A stretch of DNA of 64,000 nt from Rhabdornis inornatus (lineage: Eukaryota > Chordata > Aves > Passeriformes > Rhabdornithidae): NCBI GenBank assembly GCA_013397075.1, contig VWZS01009708.1, positions 150,329 through 214,328 of the forward strand, given 5' to 3'. Position 1 is the stretch's first letter; each line of letters starts with the position of its first letter. Under the pieces are notes generated by a model. It saw only the letters and a program-made list of their open reading frames with translations, had not been told where the DNA came from and made no database searches. A program made the translations under genes and the position numbers. Of this stretch, positions 22,501-34,500 are shown in pieces.

Positions 22501-25500
22501 GATCGTCTCTATAAAAAGGCAGCGTGTGCTCAGTGTAAGAGGAGCTCCTCGGGAGCAGGCCTGGGCTGTGCCCTCACACCTGCCCTGGAGCCCCTGCCTG
22601 CCTCGGGGTGAGACATCCACAGTGCCCGGTGCTGCCCTGCCTGCTGCAGCTCCTCGGGAAGACAAAAGACGCTTCTTGTGTCAATTCCCGGGCTCTGAGT
22701 AGGGTCTTTGATGAGTCCCCTGCTGCCAGTCTGAGGAGTTAGAGCCTCTCCTTCCAGATAATCACAGAGTGCATTTCTCTGCTAGGAAGAGACGCCCCAA
22801 ATTGCTTCCTCACACACATATACATATTTTTAATCTTCTTTGTTTTGTGCGGAGGGAGACTCAGAGGCATTGGATGGCTGCCCGGCACAACCGATGCCAA
22901 ATGCCAAAAATAGTGAAAAAAATAAAATCTTTTCTCCCTTATTGGCCTCAAATCCACTGAGAATGGGGACAAGGAGTTGGAGTGCATCTGCCATGACCAT
23001 CCCTGCGGGCAAGGAGAGAAAAGCATCTCCCCCAGGGATGGTGCTGGTGCCAGGGGAGTTCAGCTCCACACCTGGCCTTACCTGCTGCCTTCTGTCCCAG
23101 GGCTGCTCTCTCCTGGCCAGGGCACCTGGGGCTGGGCTGCTCTGACAGCCTGAAGGAGCTCCTGGCTCTCCCTCAGGCACGATGGAAGAGAAAACTGAGG
23201 GGAAAAGCAGGAAAAGTGAGGCAGTGTGAAAAAAACTTACAGGCACCCCCAAAATGGGTTTCCTTGCTGTAGTTTCTCTCTCCCTGCTACTGGGCAGCAG
23301 TGCTGGTCACAAACTTTGAGCAGCCTTTGGTTGAGTTCTGCACGAAGCTGCTCCCAGCGTTTTCTCAGCAGGCTGCTCAGACAGTGAGTGCAGTTCTCGT
23401 GGTGCTGAACATTCCAGTGCCTCCCTGCTGGAACGACACTGGAGTGAAACGCTGCTGTGCACGGACCCAAACCAGCTGCACAAGTAACGGGAGAGCAGAA
23501 CCCAGCAGGTCCTGCTGCCCCCTGCCAGGACCTGGCCCCAGGAGCCTCTTCCTCTGCCCTCAGCCACCCCCAGGCACTCCTTGCCTTTATCGCAGCTTAA
23601 TTAGCACCCCAGTTTCTGCCTTTGCAATTAACCTACTTTAAATAAAGCAGAGCAGATCCCTCGCAGAGGATCTGGGGCAGGCGGGAGTGGCAGCCCAGAC
23701 TGAGCCAGGCTCAGATCAGCCCAGAGCTGATGATGGTGGCCCTGGACCGACCCCCACCCCCGGGGCTCCGGCACCGGGACTGTCACAGCCGGCTCGGTTG
23801 CTCTTTCCTACAAACACGTTAAAAAACAGGGACTCTGTCTTTCTGAACTCTTCAGCTCGCAGCTTGATTTTGTGACAGTAAAAACCACATTTTCTGCTCC
23901 TGTGGGTAGGTAAAGGCTTAGTTTATGTCCTAAATAAAGTTGGGAAATCAACGGGATATTTTTGGCTCAGTAGCTGAGAAGCCAAACAAAAGTTCTTTTA
24001 AAAAAATTTAGAATATCAAAACCTATAGACTTTTGAAAAAGCTGACTTGTTTTGGGAGATTTGAAAGGGCAGAAAAGTGTGAGGAAAGGGTTAAAGAGGA
24101 GGGGAAGAGCTGGAGGTTGTGAGTGTGGTTAGAGGAAGAAAGAGCCCGTGCATCCAACCATCCCTGACTGCAGTGCAGGGATGTGTTCAGCCGGAGCTCA
24201 CCCACAACCACACCTGTCCCACCTGGTTTTCGGGAGTTTCTCCCACTCTGCCCTGCTGCCTCATCCCTTTGCCTGCTGAGGAAAGAACATTCCAGACTCT
24301 CAGCACTCTGCTGCCTCCTCCGTGCTCCCAGTCAGCACCAGGCATGCGTTTCATGTCAGAGTTTCTCTTCTTTCTGATGCATTTCCATAACTCGTTCACA
24401 CTGCCTCTAATGCTTGGCTGTGTCCTGCCGTTCCCTCTCGTCCCAGACCTTGCTGCTCCTCCTTCCCAAGCCCTTTGTGACAGTCCCGTTTGTTTTCTGG
24501 CTGCTCCCGAGGCAATCCAGGGTCTGTGCTGCTCATGCTGGCGGTGCCAGCGTGGTTCTGGGCAGAGCTGCTGCCCGTGCTCTCGGGCAGATGTGTGCCC
24601 ACATCTGTCCTCACGGCAGGGCACTCGTGCCCAGGTGTCCCCATGGCCCTGGCGTGGACCCGAGCCCGGCTTTTCCATGGAGAGCAGCACTGGCCCAAGC
24701 CTCCCTTGCCCATCTCTCTTCTCCCAGCTGTCAGTGTCACTGAGCCAGGCACGTGTGTTTGCTGTGAGCACAAATTAACAGAGAGAATGACTTAATTAGG
24801 ACTAAACATTAAACTAATTGCTTCCCATTTCAAAGGCTTTGAAGTAAAAGCAGCACATTAAATTTTTCTCTTTTTGGTTCCGTTTTCCTACCAGGCATCA
24901 GGGTTTGGGGATGCTGGAAGATGCCCCCTTTCCAAAAACTTGACAGTTTCCATGGGAAATTTGATCTTTCCCACACTCCTGGAAACTAACTTGGAGATTC
25001 TCACTTCTCTCTTCCTGACCTCTGAAAAGTGGCCGAGAGAGGGGGAGCTCTGCACGAGTCCTGCCTGAGCCCTGGCCACAGACACGGGTGGATGTGGGGA
25101 AATGCAGAGTGACAGGCAGGAAATCTGGAATGTGTCGCTGTGCAGATGCCTCCTGTGAGATGAGTGGGTGACTGCGGCTTGGAGAGGCTGCAGGGCTCAG
25201 TCCTCAGCACGGCACAGCTCCTGGCAGCCTCTGCAGACAGGAGAGGAGAATGCAGACCCACAGAGCCCGGGAGGAGCAGCTGAGCTTGTCCCTGGGCACT
25301 TCTGCCTAAAGCTGATCCAGGCTCTGAGCTGGGCACGATCCCAGCTCCAGCATGGAGCTCGTGCAGTGTGCCAGCAGCTCAGAGCCAGGAAGGGACTCAG
25401 CTTCGGGGTTATCCCTGAAGTGTGGGGCTGAGCTGTGCCTGGAGCCTCTCTGGGGAGGGCAGGAGCTCCAAGCTCTGCTGCAGGCAGGGCTTGGCTCAGC

Positions 25501-28500
25501 TGCTTCAGGGGAACCTGGTCATTCCATTCTGGTGACAGATCCCCACGTCCCTGTATCTCTTCTGGGCTTGGCATGTCTCCTCTGTGTCCTGTTACACTGC
25601 AACAATGATAACATTGAGGCACCTCTTCCCATAACCAGGAAAAGGCTGAAATAAACCCACAGTCACCTGTGTTAAAGCAGGGACAGAGCCACAGGAGCAC
25701 AGAACCTGCACTCACCTTGCTCTGCTGTGTTCTCCTGGCAGGTGACAGCCACCAGGTCAGCTGGATGATGACTGTGACCTCCAGTCCTTCTGAAATAGAA
25801 ATACCTGGGTCATTAAAATTGGTATTGTGTTGGAGGAGCCCTTATAGCAGGCAATGAGATCCCATGGGAAGACTAGTTTAAGGCCTTAACTCTTTCTTAA
25901 TATTCTTAAACAAGTCCAGCCTGCTTTTCATCTTGATACAAACTTAGCATAAGTATTTGGGAGCTTGTCTTCATTAGCAAAACCCATCAAGGAAGGATGT
26001 GGGTAGTTAATCCTAATAAATGCATGCTTAAGCCTTAGACCTCTGTATGATTTCCCCATTAATTCCGAGCGCTTTTGGGGAACTGTGTGAGCGTTGGAGC
26101 AACTGCAGGGGCTGTTTCTTGTCTCTGCAGGTGCCCCGAGCCAGGGCCCTGTGCACGTACAGAGGGCACAGCCCCGGGGAGCTGCGCTTCAACAAGGGGG
26201 ACACGATGGTGCTGCTGCGGCAGCTGGACGAGCAGCGCTACCTGGGCGAGCTGAGCGGCGGCAGCGGGGCCTGCCCGGCCAGCTCCGTGCAGGTCATCCA
26301 GCACCTGCCCCTGGCCCTGCCCCGGCCCCTCTGCAGCCTGCACCTGCGGGCCAGGGACAAGGGGGACGCCAAGGACATCCTGAGCTTCCAGAAGGTACCA
26401 CGGGCACGGGGCTCTGCTGCCCCAGCTCCTCGGGGGCTGCTCACAGGTGGCTCAGGGTCCCAGGAGGGTCCCAGGAGGGTCCCCATGATGGTCCCATGAG
26501 GGTCCCATGAGGGTCCCATGAGGGTCCCCATGAGAGTCTCCATGCCCCTCAGACACTGCTGCCAGGAGTTATCTCTCCCCTCTGGTTGCCCCTGAGCACA
26601 CAGGGTGACCAAGAGCATCCTCAGAGGGATGCAGGTAGCCCCCAGCCCCATCAGGTGGCCCCCAGCCCCATCAGGTGGCCCCCAGCCCCATCAGGTAGCC
26701 CCCAGTCCCATCAGGTAGCCCCCAGCCCCGGTAGGTAGCCCCCAGCCCCATCAGGTGGCCCCTGGCCAGTACCAGCCCAGCACAGCTCTCCCAGGGCTGC
26801 AGCTCCAGAGCCTTTCCAGCTCCCTGGCAGAACTCTGGTCTAGACATTAATTGTGTTGTGCAGCTTAGCTTGACATGCAGGGTGTAAATGGCACCAGCAC
26901 CAGTTCCTAGAAATAAAATTAATATTTGTAATGCCCATAATTACAGCAAGCTCTGCTTTGTGGCTGTTTTATAGGAGGACACAAGCAAAACATCTTATTT
27001 GAAGCTCTAATACACATATATTTTTAATGTCTTTTCATTTAATGAAATCATTTCAGCTTCAGTCATGACTTATTCAAGTCTGGCATTAACAGACAGAAGT
27101 TAGTTAAGGGGCACATACAGCACCAAGGAATTAGAAATTAATTCTAGAGAAGGCAGAGGTAGGGCTGCTGTGGGAGACACGAGGCTCTCCCAGTTCTGAC
27201 ATGAAGTTTGTTCCCCATTTTATCATGTCTCCTGGGATTTGGATAGGCAGAAAAATGTTTCCAGTTTGCTCACACGCAGAAATGACAGGATGGCCATGGC
27301 ACATGTGTCACACACTGTGTGTTTTAAACCTTATTTTGGAGAGGGAAAATGAGAAAAGCAGCCCTGCTGTAAAATGACAATGTCTGGGAGCCACCTGCCG
27401 CTGTCCTGCCGTGGTGTCCCTGTCCAGCCAGGCACTGAGCACATTCCCTCCCACGAGTGGCTGAGAATCTCCGGGTTTTGCAATTCATTAATGTCAGCAG
27501 TAAGTCATGATTAATTCCTCTGGCATCCATGGTGGTGAGAAACACTGTCACCACATGCCCTTTGCTCCTAACACCCTGCTCAGCAGTTTCCAAGAAGTTC
27601 TGTGTGAACACTGCCCTATGCAAACTCGGGGCCTGCCTCTCCCTCATTAACTCCGATCCTTAATGAGCCAGGGTTTTCAGTGGAAGCAGCACCAAGCTGT
27701 GAGTGTTCAAGCTGGCAGAGATGGAGCTGGGTGGGTCTGACCCTGCTGGGAGCGTCACCATCACTGAGGGCCCCTCTGAGCCCATGCCATTCTCAGCTGC
27801 AGGGCTTGGGTGTCCCCCTGCACCCACATGTGCCACAAGGGGAAAGGGTGATGGGTCTGAGCATCCCTTCTCGTTCAGAGTTGGAGTTATTAATTACAGA
27901 GTTATTAATTACAGCTCTCCTGGCCCCTCTGCCAGCCAAGGGATGTATCAGGGGGAGCACTCATCCTCAGCAACCCCTTGTCTTAGCAAGGGTTTTCAAA
28001 CCAATTTTAATTTTGCTGCCAGCTTTGAATCGGGAATTTTACACCCAGAATTTGTCACTGACACCAGACGAGAGAAACGACAGAGCCCCAGGATTTTAAA
28101 GATAACCTGTAACTCACCTGAGCCCTGCCTGCAGCTCTGGGAAAAGGGAACAGAGCGGTCCAGGGCTGTAACTTCTGACACCCCACCACATCTCCCGTTG
28201 TCTCCGCAGCAGAGCAGCCCTGCCCAGCAGCTCCTGCAGGCCACCAAAGGCCACTGGTCCCCCCAGCCCAAGGGCACATCCCTGGGAGCAGCCTCTCCCA
28301 AGGCCAAGGGCGCGGGCTCGCCGCCTTTCCCCAAGGTGCCCGAGCCCCGGAGGAAGAGCCTGCGGCAGTTCTCCATCACCAGCGCGCTCAACAGCCTGAA
28401 CCGCATGGTGCACGCCCCCGGCGAGCGCCCGGCGCTGCACATCAGCCCCCCGGTGCTCATCAGCTCCAGCAACCCCAGCGTGCCCACGGCGAGCAGCGAG

Positions 28501-31500
28501 AGAGCCGAGCCGCCCTGCGGGACCCCGGCGCAGGTAAGGCACCGCCTGCGCCCCAAACCCGGCTCGTCCCGGGGCACGGACCCCTGAGCCGCTGGAAAAC
28601 ATCGGCCCGGCAGCACAGCCTCAGTGCTCCTTCCACCCCGAGGGACGGGCTGGGCGCAGGATCCCCACACACACCTGACACGGCAGGGAACGGGTTTACA
28701 TTCATGGGACGTCTCTCACGGTGAAGGTTGTTCTGACCTTTTTTGGAGCAGTCACCCAGCTCCTGGCAGTCCCTGGCAGTCCCTGGCAGCCCCTGGCACT
28801 CCCTGGTAGCCCCTGGCAGTCCCTGGCAGCCCCTGGCAGTCCCTGGCAGCCCCTGGTAGCCCCTGGCAGCCCTGGCAGGCCCTGTCCAGGCAGTGACACC
28901 TGGCAGGTGCTNGGTGGCTCAGGGTCCCAGGAGGGTCCCATGAGGGTCCCCATGAGGGTCCCCATGAGGGTCCCATGAGGGTCCCATGAGGGTCCCCATG
29001 AGAGTCTCCATGCCCCTCAGACACTGCTGCCAGGAGTTATCTCTCCCCTCTGGTTGCCCCTGAGCACACAGGGTGACCAAGAGCATCCTCAGAGGGATGC
29101 AGGTAGCCCCCAGCCCCATCAGGTGGCCCCCAGCCCCATCAGGTGGCCCCCAGCCCCATCAGGTAGCCCCCAGTCCCATCAGGTAGCCCCCAGCCCCGGT
29201 AGGTAGCCCCCAGCCCCATCAGGTGGCCCCTGGCCAGTACCAGCCCAGCACAGCTCTCCCAGGGCTGCAGCTCCAGAGCCTTTCCAGCTCCCTGGCAGAA
29301 CTCTGGTCTAGACATTAATTGTGTTGTGCAGCTTAGCTTGACATGCAGGGTGTAAATGGCACCAGCACCAGTTCCTAGAAATAAAATTAATATTTGTAAT
29401 GCCCATAATTACAGCAAGCTCTGCTTTGTGGCTGTTTTATAGGAGGACACAAGCAAAACATCTTATTTGAAGCTCTAATACACATATATTTTTAATGTCT
29501 TTTCATTTAATGAAATCATTTCAGCTTCAGTCATGACTTATTCAAGTCTGGCATTAACAGACAGAAGTTAGTTAAGGGGCACATACAGCACCAAGGAATT
29601 AGAAATTAATTCTAGAGAAGGCAGAGGTAGGGCTGCTGTGGGAGACACGAGGCTCTCCCAGTTCTGACATGAAGTTTGTTCCCCATTTTATCATGTCTCC
29701 TGGGATTTGGATAGGCAGAAAAATGTTTCCAGTTTGCTCACACGCAGAAATGACAGGATGGCCATGGCACATGTGTCACACACTGTGTGTTTTAAACCTT
29801 ATTTTGGAGAGGGAAAATGAGAAAAGCAGCCCTGCTGTAAAATGACAATGTCTGGGAGCCACCTGCCGCTGTCCTGCCGTGGTGTCCCTGTCCAGCCAGG
29901 CACTGAGCACATTCCCTCCCACGAGTGGCTGAGAATCTCCGGGTTTTGCAATTCATTAATGTCAGCAGTAAGTCATGATTAATTCCTCTGGCATCCATGG
30001 TGGTGAGAAACACTGTCACCACATGCCCTTTGCTCCTAACACCCTGCTCAGCAGTTTCCAAGAAGTTCTGTGTGAACACTGCCCTATGCAAACTCGGGGC
30101 CTGCCTCTCCCTCATTAACTCCGATCCTTAATGAGCCAGGGTTTTCAGTGGAAGCAGCACCAAGCTGTGAGTGTTCAAGCTGGCAGAGATGGAGCTGGGT
30201 GGGTCTGACCCTGCTGGGAGCGTCACCATCACTGAGGGCCCCTCTGAGCCCATGCCATTCTCAGCTGCAGGGCTTGGGTGTCCCCCTGCACCCACATGTG
30301 CCACAAGGGGAAAGGGTGATGGGTCTGAGCATCCCTTCTCGTTCAGAGTTGGAGTTATTAATTACAGAGTTATTAATTACAGCTCTCCTGGCCCCTCTGC
30401 CAGCCAAGGGATGTATCAGGGGGAGCACTCATCCTCAGCAACCCCTTGTCTTAGCAAGGGTTTTCAAACCAATTTTAATTTTGCTGCCAGCTTTGAATCG
30501 GGAATTTTACACCCAGAATTTGTCACTGACACCAGACGAGAGAAACGACAGAGCCCCAGGATTTTAAAGATAACCTGTAACTCACCTGAGCCCTGCCTGC
30601 AGCTCTGGGAAAAGGGAACAGAGCGGTCCAGGGCTGTAACTTCTGACACCCCACCACATCTCCCGTTGTCTCCGCAGCAGAGCAGCCCTGCCCAGCAGCT
30701 CCTGCAGGCCACCAAAGGCCACTGGTCCCCCCAGCCCAAGGGCACATCCCTGGGAGCAGCCTCTCCCAAGGCCAAGGGCGCGGGCTCGCCGCCTTTCCCC
30801 AAGGTGCCCGAGCCCCGGAGGAAGAGCCTGCGGCAGTTCTCCATCACCAGCGCGCTCAACAGCCTGAACCGCATGGTGCACGCCCCCGGCGAGCGCCCGG
30901 CGCTGCACATCAGCCCCCCGGTGCTCATCAGCTCCAGCAACCCCAGCGTGCCCACGGCGAGCAGCGAGAGAGCCGAGCCGCCCTGCGGGACCCCGGCGCA
31001 GGTAAGGCACCGCCTGCGCCCCAAACCCGGCTCGTCCCGGGGCACGGACCCCTGAGCCGCTGGAAAACATCGGCCCGGCAGCACAGCCTCAGTGCTCCTT
31101 CCACCCCGAGGGACGGGCTGGGCGCAGGATCCCCACACACACCTGACACGGCAGGGAACGGGTTTACATTCATGGGACATCTCTCACGGTGAAGGTTGTT
31201 CTGACCTTTTTTGGAGCAGTCACCCAGCTCCTGGCAGTCCCTGGCAGTCCCTGGCAGCCCCTGGCACTCCCTGGTAGCCCCTGGCAGTCCCTGGCAGCCC
31301 CTGGCAGTCCCTGGCAGCCCCTGGTAGCCCCTGGCAGCCCTGGCAGGCCCTGTCCAGGCAGTGACACCTGGCAGGTGCTTTGTACTGAGCCCCAGCCTGC
31401 AGAGAGGCAGGATGTGATGTCTGGGTTACGGAGGGGAAATGAAACCCTGCAGGAGCTCCATAATTCACCTGAAACTGCACCGTGTCCCACACCCCCAAAG

Positions 31501-34500
31501 GGATTTACCCAAAAGTGCCAACAGCAGGAACAAGAGAGGGAACGTGTTATGGTCTGGCCTTAGAAGGATTGGGAATTGCTCCCAGGGCTTTGCAGGGGAA
31601 TCTGCCATTTCTGGGGCTGCACAGGATGCGGATTTCCTTTCTCATTCTGCGTTTGGGCTGCAGCGACTGAGCTGCAGTGCTGAGATTCCTTCACAAGCCC
31701 AGGTGGGCACTGCCAGGGAGCAGGGGCTGCACCCCAGGCACAGCAGCAGAGCTGGACAAGGCACGGCAGAGGGGCAGTGCCAGAGCCGTGCCAGAGCCGT
31801 GCCAGAGCCGTGCCAGAGCCGTGCCAGAGCCGTGCCAGAGCTGTGCCAGAGCTGTGCCAGGGCTGTGCCAGGGCCGTGCCAGAGCTGTGCCAGAGCCGTG
31901 CCAGGGACTGTGCCAGAGCTGTGCCAGAGCTGTGCCAGGGCCGTGCCAGAGCTGTGCCAGAGCTGTGTCAGGGCTGTGCCAGAGCGGTGCCAGGGCTGTG
32001 CCAGAGCTGTGCCAAAGCTGTGCCAAAGCTGTGCCAGAGCTGTGCCAGAGCTGTGCCAGAGCTGTGCCAGGGACTGTGCCAGGGCTGTGCCAGAGCTGTG
32101 CCAGGGCTGTGCCAGAGCCCCAAAGCTGTGCCAGAGCTGTGCCAGAGCTGTGCCAGAGCTGTGTCAGGGCTGTGCCAGGGCTGTGCCAGAGCTGTGCCAG
32201 GGCTGTGCCAGGGCTGTGCCAGGGCTGTGCCAGAGCTGTGCCAAAGCTGTGCCAGGGCCGTGCCAGAGCTGTGCCAGAGCTGTGCCAGGGGCTGTGCCAG
32301 AGCTGTGCCAAAGCTGTGCCAAAGCTGTGCCAGAGCTGTGCCAGGGCTGTGCCAGGGACTGTGCCAGGGCTGTGCCAGGGACTGTGCCAGGGCTGTGCCA
32401 GAGCCATGCCAGAGCCGTGCCAGGGCTGTGCCAGAGCCGTGCCAGAGCTGTGCCAGGGCTGTGCCAGAGCCGTGCCAAAGCTGTGCCAGAGCTGTGCCAG
32501 AGCTGTGCCAAAGCTGTGCCAGAGCTGTGCCAGAGCTGTGCCAGGGCTGTGCCAGGGCTGTGGGGCTCCAGCACAGCACCTGCCTGCCTGGCACTCAGCA
32601 GCTCGGGCTCCTCTCAGCCCATAAAAGGGAATAACCAGCGCTGCCCCAGCCTCCTCCTCCTCCTCCTCCTCCTGCTCCTGCTCCTGCTTCCCCTGGGGTG
32701 CCAAGCCGGGCTCAGCTGAGCCAGAACCAGTTTGCAGGGCTGTGCTGCCGTGTCTGTGCGTGTGCCTCTTGTGCAAGGCTGTGGGGTGAGGGCAGTGGGC
32801 ACCCACGCCCTCCCTCTCCACCCCTGGAATCTCTCCCAGCCCCAGCCCAGCTGAGGAACCCCAGAGCTCCCCAGAACATCCCGTGCAGGAAATGCTGGGA
32901 CCTTCCAGGACCCTGCCAGGGGCTCCTGGGCTTCCCTCCCCTCCAGGCACCACCAGGACCCTCAGCAGTGCCTGTGCCAGCAGTGCTGGGGTCGCACTGG
33001 AAACACCAGAAAGGGAGATGGAGTGAGACAGGGATTTGGGGAGAGGCAGGGAATTAAACCCTTTGTACTTATAAGGGCCTGCAAGGTGCTCGCAGGAGAT
33101 CAGCAGAAGTGAGTGCTGAAATCATTTATACGTGACTCGAAAATATTTCTTTCAATCTTTTTTCCTCTCTGCATTGTTGTAAATGCAAAGGCAGCTTTGA
33201 GGATGCTCTAAATGGTGGCTGCTCCCAGGCACAGGGGAACACAGAGATGAAAACCATGGAGCTTTCCACCCAGAAAGGGACATTTCAACACAGTTCCATC
33301 AGGAAAACCAGCAAAAGGCTGTCATTTTGTTCCAATGCAGAAAAAAAAGAAACTCCAAATACCTAAAATTCAAGCATTTTGATTATGGTAATTAATAAAA
33401 CAGAATTATAATTTCCAGTCAACTTTATGAGCACCTGGTCCAATCCTGCCTGGACTAGAAAGCGAGGAATGCAGAGAAGGTTGGAAGCTGACTCCAGGTC
33501 TGAGACAGAAGCTGGAATTGCTGGGCTGTTTAAATTAATTTAATTTACTGGCGAGCCCCAGAGTGGGTGAGTCACTTTTCTTTTCTCCTTGGTCTTTGCC
33601 AAGCCAGTGCTCCAGCACCGCACTACAGACATGACCACTAGAAATGAGATTGAAAATGAACATGAGATTAAAGCCCCAGCCTGCATCATTACAGATCCTG
33701 TGGTGGCTGCTGGAGAGCAGAGCTGTGCCACAGCCGAGCTGCCCTGAGCTTCCTGGGACACTGCCACCACCCTGGGAGCTCTGTGCCCCACAGAGCCCAC
33801 ACTGCTGCCAGCACAGCTCAGCGTGCAGCGGGGCACAGCCAGGGTGTGCACGGGAAGGAGCCTCTGCTGGCAGCTGCTTTGTGCTGCAGAGGGGACAGCT
33901 CAGCACAGGGGACAGCTCAGCAGAAGTGTCCCCAGGGTGCTGGCCCAGCTGCTGCCATCCTCCCTCCGCACACCCAGCACAGCACTGAGCTCTCCTCATC
34001 GCCCACCCCAGGGCTGCCCTGCTGCCAGTGCCACTGGAAGCCAGCAGGGCTGAGGCAGGAGCCAGAGGAACGAGTCCGAGTGTGCCCAGCTGGCACAGAG
34101 CCACACGTTTGGTAGCTGGGACCCTGCAGAGCCCAGCAAGCACAAGGGACACAAAACCAAAGCCGGAAGAAGAACAGAAACACCCCCAGGCAGGTCCTGG
34201 ATGCTCGGCAGACACTGGGCACAGGACCCCCAGCCTCAGAGACCCCCAGCAGGGGGACATCAGCCCAGCTGGAGATGGGGGGAACAGGGACAGGGACAGG
34301 GACAGGGAACACCCCAGGACTCTGCCCTGTGTGACCCCACTGGCACAGCAGGGACAAGGAGCCTGGCACAGCACAAGGCACAGCTCCCTCAGCCCAGGAA
34401 CGGGGCTGCAGCTCTCCCCGGGACACCAGAGAGCCCCATGAGGGCGCAGAGGGGACGTGGTGGTGCCTGGTACCACCCTGCAGTGCAAAACGACACTGGG

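Larger units (their letters stand above)
26395..28209 (+). other. SH3RF2: SH3RF2 intron where the SH3-2 core exon is expected
   Basis: Other vertebrates have a ~32-codon, phase 0-0 exon here encoding the second half of SH3-2. Reading all plus-strand frames by eye I find no such exon. The intron contains two minisatellites and ordinary AT-rich sequence, and most of it is repeated at 28913-30677. Confidence 0.7.
26446..28911. repeat. Tandem 2.47 kb duplication, copy 1
   Basis: From GGTGGCTCAGGG to GGCAGGTGCT this block is repeated at 28913-31379 with an offset of 2,468 bases. The copies match across intron and exon, apart from minisatellite length and a G/A difference at 28711 versus 31179. 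A single N at 28912 separates them. Confidence 0.95.

Noticed and set aside
22505..22530. TATAAAAAGG element in SH3RF2 intron 1, as a possible alternative promoter
   Set aside because: No following exon or CpG enrichment supports it; a TATA-like match in about 10 kb is expected by chance.
27703..28587. 294-codon plus-strand open frame starting upstream of the SH3RF2 exon
   Set aside because: Only the part from 28210 to 28533 matches the family; the preceding part is intron, and the same frame occurs in the duplicate.
31439..32953. Open frames of 285-426 codons on both strands
   Set aside because: They are translations of the 12 bp minisatellite with short flanks, inside an SH3RF2 intron, and have no family similarity.
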